DNA of 59,179 nt, taken from assembly GCA_020851415.1 (NCBI GenBank), contig JADZCU010000062.1:1-59179 (forward strand). The letters are read 5' to 3'. Within the stretch, counting starts at the first letter, position 1. Each line of letters begins with the position of its first letter. The translations under genes were made by a program, and so were the position numbers. The notes under the pieces are model-generated. The model was not told where the DNA came from. It saw only the letters and a list, made by a program, of their open reading frames with translations, and did no database searches. This document shows positions 23,265-30,569 of this stretch, one piece after another. Source of the DNA: Candidatus Peregrinibacteria bacterium. GTDB lineage: Bacteria > Patescibacteriota > Gracilibacteria > UBA1369.

Positions 23265-24914
23265 ATGAATTTCGCCGCAGTTCAAAAGTATTTGAAAACG
23301 GATTTAAAGGCTGATTTGATTTCTGGAGTTGTGGTTGGGTTGATTGCTTTGCCACTTGCGATTGCTTTTGCTGTTGCCAGCGGGGCGAGGCCGGAGCAGG
23401 GAATTTATACTTCGATCATTGCGGGTTTGGTTATTGGTTTACTTTCGGGATCGAATTATCAGATTTCCGGTCCAACGGGTGCTTTCATTGTGATTTTGCT
23501 TGGTGTGGTGAATCAGTTTGGGATTGAGGGGTTAATGGTAGCCGGGTTTATGGCGGGTGTGATTTTGCTCTTTTTGGGTTTGTTTAAACTGGGGTCGGTT
23601 ATCAAGTATATGCCGTATCCTGTGGTTGTGGGTTTTACTTCCGGTATTGGTGTGATTATTTTTTCCGGTCAGATTAAAGATTTTTTTGGTTTGAAGTTTG
23701 CCGAACGACCGGAGGGTTTTGTGAAAACGATTGTGGCTGTGGTTGAGGCCATACAGCACGGCTTTAATGTGAGCTCAGTTATTATTGGTGCTGTGACTTT
23801 GGTTGTGTGGATTATCTGGAAGAAATACAGCAAAGTTATCCCTCCAGCTCCTGTGGCTCTTGCGGCCGGGCTTATTACCAGTGTTGTTCTTCAGGGGTTC
23901 TTTTCAAAATTCTTGCCGGCTCCTGCACTGGTTGGTGCTATTCCATCCGGTTTGCCACAGTTTCAAATGATCAACTTATCTTTTGAGAATTTACAAATTT
24001 TGTTACCGTCAGCGTTTACCATCGCCATGCTTGGCGCTATTGAGTCTTTGCTTTCCGCTGTTGTTGCTGATGGTATGACCGGTACCAAACATAACTCAAA
24101 TAAAGAGTTGGTGGCTCAGGGTATTGGAAATATGGTTTTACCTTTTTTGGGTGGAATTCCGGCTACCGGTGCGATTGCCCGAACTGCAGCGAATATTAAA
24201 ACTGGTGGTCGTACCCGCATGGTGGCGATAATTCATGGTCTGGTTTTGTTGGCGATTTTGCTGGTTTTTGGCTCTTATGCTCAATACATTCCGTTGGCTG
24301 CTTTGGCTGCCATTCTTATCATGGTGTCTTATAATATGGCGGAGATTCCACAGTTTTTGCATTTGCTGAAGGCGCCAAAAGAGGATGCGGCGGTTTTGGT
24401 GAGTACATTCTTGCTTACCGTGTTTGTTGATTTAACTGCGGCTGTTGGTATTGGAATAGTGTTGGCATGTCTGCTCTTTATTAAACGTGTAAGCAAACTT
24501 TCTGTGGAAAATATTTTGGATAGTGAAGAGATTGGTTCTGAAGGATCTAAGCGTATGCATGAGTCTTTAAAGAAATTTCCAAATATTCGTTTGTATGAAT
24601 TGTCCGGTCCGTTGTTTTTTGGAGTTGCTTCGGAACTTGAGAGTTCCATTCAGCATGGTCCGGGTGAAATTTTGATTTTGCGTATGAAGCATGTGAACCA
24701 TATGGATGCCAGCGCTTTGAATATTTTAGATTTGATTGTTGAGCGTGCTTTCAAGAATGGCGGGAAAGTGTATCTTTCTACTTTGCATCCAAAAATTAAA
24801 ACCAAGTTGGAAAAACTGGGTATTATTCAAAAAATTGGCGGGGTTCACTATTGTCCGGATTCAACAACGAAGGCGATTGAGTTGGCGAAAGCGGAACTAC
24901 AGAAGGGTGGGTAA
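23265..24914 (+). CDS. SulP-family anion transporter with STAS domain
   Basis: A 549-residue membrane transporter for sulfate, bicarbonate or a related anion. The first helices carry the SulP pattern LKADLISGVVVGLIALPLAIAFAVASG and the glycine-rich ISGPTGAFIV. About 12 helices end near residue 410, and a cytosolic STAS domain follows (about 440-540, with ILRMKHVNHMDASALNILDLIV). The start at 23265 is chosen because the promoter lies at 23208-23236. The substrate is unknown; no sulfur genes adjoin, and bicarbonate is equally possible. Confidence 0.92.
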   Translation: MNFAAVQKYLKTDLKADLISGVVVGLIALPLAIAFAVASGARPEQGIYTSIIAGLVIGLLSGSNYQISGPTGAFIVILLGVVNQFGIEGLMVAGFMAGVILLFLGLFKLGSVIKYMPYPVVVGFTSGIGVIIFSGQIKDFFGLKFAERPEGFVKTIVAVVEAIQHGFNVSSVIIGAVTLVVWIIWKKYSKVIPPAPVALAAGLITSVVLQGFFSKFLPAPALVGAIPSGLPQFQMINLSFENLQILLPSAFTIAMLGAIESLLSAVVADGMTGTKHNSNKELVAQGIGNMVLPFLGGIPATGAIARTAANIKTGGRTRMVAIIHGLVLLAILLVFGSYAQYIPLAALAAILIMVSYNMAEIPQFLHLLKAPKEDAAVLVSTFLLTVFVDLTAAVGIGIVLACLLFIKRVSKLSVENILDSEEIGSEGSKRMHESLKKFPNIRLYELSGPLFFGVASELESSIQHGPGEILILRMKHVNHMDASALNILDLIVERAFKNGGKVYLSTLHPKIKTKLEKLGIIQKIGGVHYCPDSTTKAIELAKAELQKGG

Positions 24915-24916
24915 CT

Positions 24917-25156
24917 TTATCGTTGCGGAATTCTCTTTGTGTTTGGTTCAAATTGTATGAAATTAGGAAGGGGGTGCGATGCTTGGAAGCGGTCGGCGCG
25001 CGGCAGCTCCTTGATCTTGCCGATGGCGTACCACAGGTGCGTCTCGGCGCTCTCGCCCCATCCGATGGGGAGCAGGGCGGCCTTGTGGTTGGTGGAGTTG
25101 TCATTGCGCCAGTTGGGCGTCGCGGGGGGCGGGATCGTCTGGGACGAAGCATTCAT
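24917..25156 (-). CDS. Truncated foreign gene fragment with strong ribosome binding site
   Basis: A 79-residue frame whose first about 58 codons lie in DNA far richer in G and C than any neighbour (about 24965-25250). The ATG at 25156 is preceded by GGAGG at 8 nt, almost the only strong Shine-Dalgarno in the window. The protein begins MNASSQTIPPPATPNWR and contains LPIGWGESAETHLWYAIGKIKELP; after that the frame runs into ordinary AT-rich DNA behind the SulP gene and stops. I do not recognise the family. The picture is of a gene start imported from another organism and cut off at its 3' end, likely non-functional. Confidence 0.45.
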   Translation of the reverse strand: MNASSQTIPPPATPNWRNDNSTNHKAALLPIGWGESAETHLWYAIGKIKELPRADRFQASHPLPNFIQFEPNTKRIPQR

Positions 25157-25211
25157 GGTCGGAACCTCCAGGTTGGACGAAACGTGAGTGCGTGAGGTGA
25201 ATGATGCGGAA

Positions 25212-25254
25212 GATATTGTCAACGAACTCCTGTTAGGGGTCCGCTGACAATATC
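25212..25254. repeat. Inverted repeat GATATTGTCA/TGACAATATC upstream of the foreign fragment
   Basis: Perfect 10-bp arms (25212-25221 and 25245-25254) are separated by 23 bp. The half-site GCTGACAATAT recurs at 25333 inside a promoter. It lies about 55-100 bp upstream of the foreign ATG and looks like a binding site of a repressor carried by the donor. Confidence 0.6.
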
Positions 25255-25317
25255 AGTTTGAGCTTGCAGTCGAGATCACAACCAACAGGTTGATGAACCT
25301 ATGGTAATTTTATTTAT

Positions 25318-25346
25318 TTGTCAATATATTATGCTGACAATATAAG
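25318..25346 (+). promoter_or_regulatory. Promoter with internal TTGTCA/TGACAA dyad
   Basis: TTGTCA (25318-25323), a 17-bp spacer and TATAAG (25341-25346). TGACAA at 25335-25340 forms a dyad with the -35 box and repeats the half-site of 25212-25254. Downstream only a 12-codon frame at 25384 is present before the tRNA fragment, so its gene seems to have been lost. A 15-bp palindrome AAGGACGTCGTCCTT lies between (25357-25371). Confidence 0.5.
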
Positions 25347-25423
25347 AAACATTATTAAGGACGTCGTCCTTCGTAATGAAGCTATGACAGGTGGCGAAAG
25401 AAAAAGGGTACCTGGTTGATGAT

Positions 25424-25474
25424 CACAATGGAGCCACGATCGGGAATCGAACCCGAGACCTCATCCTTACCATG
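25424..25474 (-). repeat. Direct repeat of the tRNA-Thr 3' half (distal attachment site)
   Basis: 51 bp identical to 27767-27817. It contains the tRNA-Thr 3' end with CCA, the T arm and the anticodon arm up to the anticodon loop; past that point the sequence diverges. This is the displaced 3' fragment expected on the far side of an element integrated into the tRNA gene. Confidence 0.92.
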
Positions 25475-25696
25475 CAAAGCGCTGATTTTTCGCAGGATGA
25501 TTTTGGCTTACTGAAGCTGCTTTCTTAATGCTTGTCCATATTGGGGCTACCTCTGGTGGAGGAGCGCATCCAAGGGAAACTGAGATGGAATATAATCTTT
25601 GAGGAAGTCTTTGGCAAATTAACTTATAGATTACTTAATTTTGATCGTTCTTAAGTAACTTTAAGTAATGTTTTACCGATACCTAAAATAGGGTAA

Positions 25697-25750
25697 GTTT
25701 GTATACATCCCTTGACTCAATGTATACAAACTTATAGACTTTGTATACAT
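25697..25750 (+). promoter_or_regulatory. Promoter and GTATAC operator array of the fic gene
   Basis: GTTTGTATACA (25697-25707) and TGTATACAAAC (25721-25731) form a perfect 11-bp dyad with a 13-bp spacer. A third half-site, TTTGTATACAT, follows at 25740-25750, and a partial one (ATACAAACT) touches the start codon. Within it TTGACT (25712) and TAGACT (25735) with a 17-bp spacer make a plausible promoter, so a repressor bound here would silence the cassette. The C-terminal winged-helix-like part of the Fic protein could be that repressor. Confidence 0.7.
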
Positions 25751-25773
25751 CTCCTAAAAGATAGATACAAACT

Positions 25774-26925
25774 ATGAAGTTTATAGAAATAGGTACCCTT
25801 AGAGAACAAAAGGAGGGTTTTAAAGCTTTTATTCCAAATTCTTTCCCTCCAAAGAGTGGTTTTGATTTCGATTCTCCTATATTGAAAAAAAATGATCAAG
25901 CCACAAGATTACTTGGAAAACTTGATGGTATCACCAAACTTTTACCAGATGCTGATTTTTTTCTTTTAATGTATTTACGAAAAGATGCTGCTTCATCAAG
26001 TCAAATTGAGGGTACCCAGGCAACAATGATTGATGCTATTGAGGCAGAGGCAAAAGTAAATACTAATGTAGCTTCGGATGTGGATGATATTTTACATTAT
26101 ATACAGGCTCTTAATTATGGAATGAAACGTGTTACAACAGATGATTTCCCAGTATCGCTTCGATTTATAAAAGAACTTCATAAAAAACTTATGGATCAAG
26201 CGCGTGCTACGCACTTTTCTGATCCAGGAGAATTCCGTAGGAGCCAAAACTGGATTGGAGGTACTAGGCCTGATAATGCTCGTTTTGTTCCCCCGCCTGT
26301 TCATGAAATGCATGCCGCACTTAATGATCTTGATAATTTCATGAATTCTAATGATACAACTCTTACTCTTATAAAGGCTGCATTACTCCATGCTCAATTT
26401 GAAACGATTCATCCATTTCTTGACGGAAATGGGCGTACTGGAAGAATGCTAATAACTTTCTATTTATGGAAAGAGGGTTTTCTTGAAAAGCCAGTTTTGT
26501 TTTTGTCATCTTTCTTTAAAAAACATCAAGAACTATATTACGAAAAACTCTTTGGGTATCATAATGGGAAGCTTTCAGAGTGGGTAGATTTTTTCCTTGA
26601 TGGTGTTATTGAAATTGCAAATGAGGCTATAGAGATTGTAGGGAAAATTACTGTGCTTCGTGAAGAAGATATGCAAAAGATTCAAAAACTTGGCACAAGA
26701 GCCGCAGAAAGTGCTGTTCTGATTCTACCAAAACTTTATGGGCAACCAATTGTGAATGGCGTTCTTATCCAAAAATGGACAGGTTTTACTAGAGCAGGAG
26801 CTCAGCGTGTTATAGAACGTTTTATTGAAATGAAGATTCTTCTTCCTAAAGATCAGGATAAAAAATATGGCCAATCATATGCATATAAAAAATATCTTGA
26901 TATTTTTCAGGATAGTAAAAAATAA
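25774..26925 (+). CDS. Fic-family AMP/NMP-transferase with N-terminal inhibitory helix
   Basis: A 383-residue Fic protein of class II. The inhibitory motif (S/T)xxxE(G/N) is present as Ser75..Glu79-Gly80 (SSQIEG). The catalytic loop HPFLDGNGRTGR (His213 to Arg224) is complete, so it should transfer a nucleotide monophosphate from NTP to a target hydroxyl. The C-terminal about 80 residues (VNGVLIQKWTGFTRAGAQRVIERF) look like the winged-helix domain common in this family, which can bind DNA and autoregulate. It sits first in the tRNA-Thr cassette behind the GTATAC operators. Targets are unknown; toxin, defence or regulation are all possible. Confidence 0.93.
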   Translation: MKFIEIGTLREQKEGFKAFIPNSFPPKSGFDFDSPILKKNDQATRLLGKLDGITKLLPDADFFLLMYLRKDAASSSQIEGTQATMIDAIEAEAKVNTNVASDVDDILHYIQALNYGMKRVTTDDFPVSLRFIKELHKKLMDQARATHFSDPGEFRRSQNWIGGTRPDNARFVPPPVHEMHAALNDLDNFMNSNDTTLTLIKAALLHAQFETIHPFLDGNGRTGRMLITFYLWKEGFLEKPVLFLSSFFKKHQELYYEKLFGYHNGKLSEWVDFFLDGVIEIANEAIEIVGKITVLREEDMQKIQKLGTRAAESAVLILPKLYGQPIVNGVLIQKWTGFTRAGAQRVIERFIEMKILLPKDQDKKYGQSYAYKKYLDIFQDSKK

Positions 26926-26973
26926 ATTGATATTAGTTAGTTTTACTAATGTTTATCGTAGGATCCTTTTTAT

Positions 26974-27546
26974 ATGAATAAAAATTTAAAGCCAAACCAT
27001 GGAGAATTGGAGTTCCTCAATTTGGCATATCATAAATTTTATAAGATATATGATGAGGTAATGGATGATTCTTTTTGGCAAAAGGAAGCTTACTATCGTT
27101 TTTCAAGGATTAAGGATGGATTTGCAGTTTATGTTGAATTATTGAATTATGAACCCATTCAATGGGTTATAGAGCATATACGAATAAATCGACCTCAAAT
27201 GGAAGCAGAGATTGGCAGTGAACTGTTTAAATTCATCCGAAATGTAATAATGCATTTTCCTTTTTTTGATTCATGGGAAGAAATTTGGATAAAAAAATCT
27301 ATTATAAATTGGGATAAAGATGGACAAACAATTGATAAGTTCTTGAAAAAATATTCAGGTAAAGAAACTATAAAATATAGATTCTGGGAACCTACTAAAA
27401 AGAAAATGACTTATTTGGATATACGACTTCCTTTGCAGTATGGAGACGAAAAGATTTTTTTAAAAGAGTTTCTTACTGAAAAAGAAGGTGTGAAATTTTC
27501 TTTTATTTTAATGAAAAAAATTTTAGATACTCAAACTCAAAGATAA
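26974..27546 (+). CDS. Hypothetical protein with HEPN-type RNxxxH motif
   Basis: A 190-residue helical protein without signal or membrane segments. Residues 89-94 read RNVIMH, the Rx4-6H motif with a polar residue after Arg that marks HEPN ribonucleases and related toxins, and it lies in a predicted helix (ELFKFIRNVIMHFPFF) as in that fold. The rest is rich in aromatic residues and Lys. It follows the fic gene by 48 bp on the same strand and ends the cassette. A role as an RNase effector is inference from one motif and context; the family name is not known to me. Confidence 0.7.
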   Translation: MNKNLKPNHGELEFLNLAYHKFYKIYDEVMDDSFWQKEAYYRFSRIKDGFAVYVELLNYEPIQWVIEHIRINRPQMEAEIGSELFKFIRNVIMHFPFFDSWEEIWIKKSIINWDKDGQTIDKFLKKYSGKETIKYRFWEPTKKKMTYLDIRLPLQYGDEKIFLKEFLTEKEGVKFSFILMKKILDTQTQR

Positions 27547-27766
27547 TTTCTTCAAGTATTTGTTTATTTATTCAAATAGTTTTTCAATTTTAAAATCTGA
27601 ATACTGATTTAAGAAAAGTGAGTGAAGTAATAACTGCTTCACTTGGATGTATGGAAGTCATTTTGAAAGATGCTTTTTGATCGGAATTTTTTGAGCCGGT
27701 GACCACTTATGAAGCGGGTCGGTTCGCCGGTTCGATGTATAAAACCCGATATTCGCTCTGTTAAGC

Positions 27767-27817
27767 CACAATGGAGCCACGATCGGGAATCGAACCCGAG
27801 ACCTCATCCTTACCATG
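27767..27817 (-). repeat. Direct repeat within tRNA-Thr (proximal attachment site)
   Basis: 51 bp identical to 25424-25474. It covers 5 bp outside the tRNA and its 3' portion through the anticodon loop, so that integration leaves the tRNA intact. Confidence 0.92.
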
Positions 27818-27847
27818 GATGCGCTCTACCAACTGAGCTACCGCGGC
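27772..27847 (-). tRNA. tRNA-Thr (anticodon GGT)
   Basis: 76 nt with encoded CCA (27772-27774), acceptor stem GCCGCGG/TCGTGGC (two G-T pairs), D arm TAGCTCAGTTGGTAGAGC and T loop GGTTCGATT. The anticodon stem CATCC/GGATG encloses ATGGTAA, giving anticodon GGT (reads ACC/ACU). Its 3' half is duplicated at 25424-25474. The flanking gap 27547-27771 shows no gene. Confidence 0.95.
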
Positions 27848-28015
27848 TTATAATTTTTTGCTGATGCATAGTAACATATGAAGATGGATTTGCAACGTTT
27901 TTGGGGTTTCTGTGAGCCTTTGAAAAGAAGTGTGAATGTGGTTAGAAAAATTTTAATTTGGTTGGGTAAGGTGGGGGCACTTCTGCGCGGGAGTGATTCT
28001 TAACCTTTCTTTATT

Positions 28016-29530
28016 ATGTATCAGAAAAAAGTGTCACGTGTGGTGATGGGTTTGCTTGTGTTTAGTTTTTTTGTGAAAGGTTTGCCGTATGTGCATGCGG
28101 CTCAGCAGGGTTCGGTTGTTATCAATGAGGTGGCGTGGAGCGGTTCGGCCGACTCGGCGAATGATGAGTGGATTGAACTGTATAATCCTTCAACCGCTGC
28201 GGTTGATCTTACCGGATGGACGATTCAGGATGACCATGGTGCTTCGGTTTATGCGTTGAGTGGTTCGATTTCCTCTCATGGATATTATGTTATTGAGGAA
28301 AGTGAAGCGGCGATTCAGCCACTTATTGCGTCTTTAATTGTGAATGTTTCTTTGGCTAACTCAGGCGATAGTTTGACTTTGATAGACGCGCAGGGAACGG
28401 TGATTGATGACGTGAATAGTAGTGGCGGAGTTTGGTTTGCGGGGGATGCGGTAACACATGCGACTATGGAACGCGTGAGTGCATCCGGCTCCGGTGATGT
28501 TGCCTCTAACTGGGCGACAAGTACCGGAACAGGGCTTGGAAACACCGCTTCCGCTGGAGCTGGCATACAGGGGACGCCGGGTGGGGTGAATAGTGTTTCC
28601 GGTGGAGTTTTGGATCCTCCGGTTGGTGGGGCGAGCGTTACTATGAGTGCGGCGTCCTCACAGGTTTCTGTTGGGAATGGATTAGATGTTACGGTTGGTG
28701 TTGCCAATATGCAGGATCTTTTTGCTTATGGTTTTGATATTTTGTATAACCCGCAAGTCCTGACTTTTCGCTCGGCGGATATGGGAAGTGTGTTAAGTGC
28801 GGGTGGTTCGGTTAACACTTCTTTTCAGGCCGGACTGGAAAACGGTCAGGCAGGGAAATTGGTTGTGGCTGAGGCCAGGACTCTTGCTGATAAGCAGGGT
28901 GTGGATGGTGGAGGCGTTTTATTTACGCTGCATTTTGACGTTGTCGGCGGAAGCGGCAACAATAATATAACTTTTGGAGACGAAAGCTTTTTGGCCGATA
29001 CGGTTGGTGATATTGCCGTAGAGTTTCCGATTTTTGAATTTTCCATTCAGGATATCGGAATTTCGCCGGTGAGCGGACTGCAGGCCGTGGGCGGTGCTGA
29101 TCGCTTCAGTATTCAGTTGAGCTGGCAGGCTGCAGGCGGTGCAGATAGTTATAAAGTTTACCGGAAAGCGTCTACCGATGAATGGAAGTTACTGGGTAGT
29201 TCACCGCAGTTGCAGTTTTTGGATTCAGACGCAGTGATGCAGGGTGGTCAAATAATCCCAAACCATACTTATCAGTATCAGGTTGTTGCTGTGAAAGGTG
29301 CTTTGGAAAGTGATCCAGTCCAGGTGAGCGGAATTGATAATCGCGGTTTGAAAGGGGATAACAACCGGAGTGACCGTTTGGATGGCCGTGATTTGGAGCG
29401 ATTGGCTTTGCATTATGCCGAAGTGAGTACGTCTTCCGGTTTTGATCCGCTGATTGATACCACTTATGATGGGCAAATTGATGGGAGTGATCTTATCGAC
29501 ATTGGTTTGAGCTTTGGCAAAACTTATTAG
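28016..29530 (+). CDS. Secreted LTD-cohesin-FN3-dockerin protein
   Basis: A 504-residue exported protein. The signal peptide is about residues 1-28 (VVMGLLVFSFFVKGLPYVHA). A lamin-tail domain follows (VVINEVAWSGSADSANDEWIELYNP..DLTGWTIQD, about 35-150). A cohesin-like domain comes next (about 208-350, with FAYGFDILYNPQVLTF), then a fibronectin type III-like domain (about 352-435). A C-terminal dockerin of two calcium loops closes the chain, GDNNRSDRLDGRDLERL and DTTYDGQIDGSDLIDIGLSF. Cohesin and dockerin modules bind each other in cellulosomes, so this protein could both give and accept partners. A cohesin-like membrane protein is encoded directly downstream. No catalytic domain is present. 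The ATG has no Shine-Dalgarno. Confidence 0.87.
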   Translation: MYQKKVSRVVMGLLVFSFFVKGLPYVHAAQQGSVVINEVAWSGSADSANDEWIELYNPSTAAVDLTGWTIQDDHGASVYALSGSISSHGYYVIEESEAAIQPLIASLIVNVSLANSGDSLTLIDAQGTVIDDVNSSGGVWFAGDAVTHATMERVSASGSGDVASNWATSTGTGLGNTASAGAGIQGTPGGVNSVSGGVLDPPVGGASVTMSAASSQVSVGNGLDVTVGVANMQDLFAYGFDILYNPQVLTFRSADMGSVLSAGGSVNTSFQAGLENGQAGKLVVAEARTLADKQGVDGGGVLFTLHFDVVGGSGNNNITFGDESFLADTVGDIAVEFPIFEFSIQDIGISPVSGLQAVGGADRFSIQLSWQAAGGADSYKVYRKASTDEWKLLGSSPQLQFLDSDAVMQGGQIIPNHTYQYQVVAVKGALESDPVQVSGIDNRGLKGDNNRSDRLDGRDLERLALHYAEVSTSSGFDPLIDTTYDGQIDGSDLIDIGLSFGKTY

Positions 29531-29536
29531 TAATAC

Positions 29537-29578
29537 AACCCCGCTGAATGAATTTCCATAGGCGGGGTTACTTTTTCT
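29537..29578 (+). terminator. Terminator-like hairpin just before the next start codon
   Basis: The stem AACCCCGC/GCGGGGTT (8 bp) with a 17-nt loop is followed by ACTTTTTCTT. The ATG of the next gene is at 29580, directly after the T run, so the hairpin can either end the upstream transcript or control expression of the cohesin-like gene. Confidence 0.75.
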
Positions 29579-29579
29579 T

Positions 29580-30317
29580 ATGAATACATCATTCAATACA
29601 GTTCAGGTTTCAGGTAACTCGCATTTTTTTCTTACAGCGGAGCCAATAGAAAATGGTTTGGTTGCCGTGCATCTGCATGCCGAGAATTTACCGAAAGATT
29701 TTCTTGGGGTTGCTTTCCATTTGCCGATTACCGGCGGGCAGTGGAGTTTTGAAGGGACAGAATTAGTGGGTGATTGGGCTTTATTAAGGCAAAATCTTTT
29801 TACCTTAACATCGTTTAGGGACGCCGATCCGGATGAATTGATTTTTGGTTTGAGTGTGAAAGGTGGTGCGGAGTTTTTGCCTGAATCTTTTCAGAATGGG
29901 CCTGTGGCTACATTTTTTTTGAAAGTTGGAACCGGCGATTATTTTGCTGAATTTACTGATGCTGTTCTGAGTGTTCAGGAGCAGGGGAGCAGAGTTGATT
30001 TGACGGATGTTCAATTTGACGGGGTTTTGATTGGTTCGGGGATGGAAAAAGGTGAATCTTCGACATCTTTAGTGGGTGGAAGGGGTGTTTATGGTGATTT
30101 TTTGCCGGTAACTCAGGAGCTTTTTGGTACTCAGGAAACTGATTTTCCTGAAGGGCAACCTGGTTTTGTGAAGGTTTTGGGGGCAAATGTGTTGGCTCAA
30201 AATTCATACGAAACGGTGTTCCAGGTGTACTGGGTAACCTTCTTTTTTGCCCTTATTCTGTTTTTGGGAGTGGGTTTGGCCTATATTTGCCATAGATTAC
30301 TCCAAAGAAAACGTTGA
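29580..30317 (+). CDS. Cohesin-like protein with C-terminal membrane anchor
   Basis: A 245-residue protein. Residues about 10-150 have the beta-rich pattern of cohesin domains (LVAVHLHAENLPKDFLGVAFHLPI, PDELIFGLSVKGG). This resembles the cohesin-like part of the upstream protein (YGFDILYNP, GVLFTLHFDV). A linker leads to one transmembrane helix (VTFFFALILFLGVGLAYI) and a basic tail (HRLLQRKR). The basic tail suggests the C-terminus stays inside and the cohesin part lies outside, yet no signal peptide precedes it, which is odd. It may be the cell-surface receptor for the dockerin of the preceding protein. Domain identity is by pattern only. Confidence 0.65.
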   Translation: MNTSFNTVQVSGNSHFFLTAEPIENGLVAVHLHAENLPKDFLGVAFHLPITGGQWSFEGTELVGDWALLRQNLFTLTSFRDADPDELIFGLSVKGGAEFLPESFQNGPVATFFLKVGTGDYFAEFTDAVLSVQEQGSRVDLTDVQFDGVLIGSGMEKGESSTSLVGGRGVYGDFLPVTQELFGTQETDFPEGQPGFVKVLGANVLAQNSYETVFQVYWVTFFFALILFLGVGLAYICHRLLQRKR

Positions 30318-30341
30318 CTTGCCCTAAAAAAACGATATGAT
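30314..30341 (+). promoter_or_regulatory. Promoter of rpmG
   Basis: TTGACT (30314-30319), a 16-bp spacer and TATGAT (30336-30341). It begins within the stop codon of the cohesin-like gene. Confidence 0.75.
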
Positions 30342-30368
30342 CTTTCTGCTTTAATCTGAATTTTCTCT

Positions 30369-30554
30369 ATGGCGCGAGGTAAGAGTCAGTTCTGCACATG
30401 GTTTTGTACCGAGTGCAATGCTGCAAACTATATTACGGCCTATAATAAGAAGAGTAACGAACGCATTCTCAAGGAACGCAGTAAGTTCTGTGGTGAATGC
30501 CGCAAACATGTTCCTCACCGTCGTAAAGACACAAAGAAGGGTTCCGGCAATTAA
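30369..30554 (+). CDS. rpmG: Ribosomal protein bL33
   Basis: A 61-residue basic protein. Two Cys pairs, CTEC and CGEC, form the zinc ribbon of the Cys-containing (C+) L33 form. NYITAYNKKSNERILKERSKFC, read in two parts, and the end CRKHVPHRRK follow the family. It has its own promoter and is 15 bp from the next gene. No Shine-Dalgarno is seen. Confidence 0.93.
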   Translation: MARGKSQFCTWFCTECNAANYITAYNKKSNERILKERSKFCGECRKHVPHRRKDTKKGSGN

Positions 30555-30569
30555 TAACCTTTTTAAATT

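Larger units (their letters stand above)
25424..27766. mobile_element. 2.3-kb tRNA-Thr-integrated cassette with Fic and HEPN-like genes
   Basis: The cassette is bounded by the 51-bp direct repeats at 25424-25474 and 27767-27817, the second of which completes the intact tRNA-Thr. The interior is clearly more AT-rich than the flanks and holds just two genes, a Fic protein and a HEPN-motif protein, behind one operator array. No integrase, transposase or replication gene is present, so it is either mobilised in trans or a shrunken remnant. The first 220 bp (25475-25696) hold no gene; they carry ATTACTTAA/TTAAGTAAT inverted repeats near 25630-25670. Confidence 0.8.

Noticed and set aside
25384-25419. 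12-codon frame MTGGERKRVPG behind the 25318 promoter
   Set aside because: Too short to call a gene; it may be the stub of a gene removed by the cassette insertion.
25540-25575. tRNA-like stretch GGGGCTACCTCTGGTGGAGG followed by AGCGCATCC in the cassette leader
   Set aside because: It resembles a tRNA 5' half, but no T arm or closing acceptor strand can be found.
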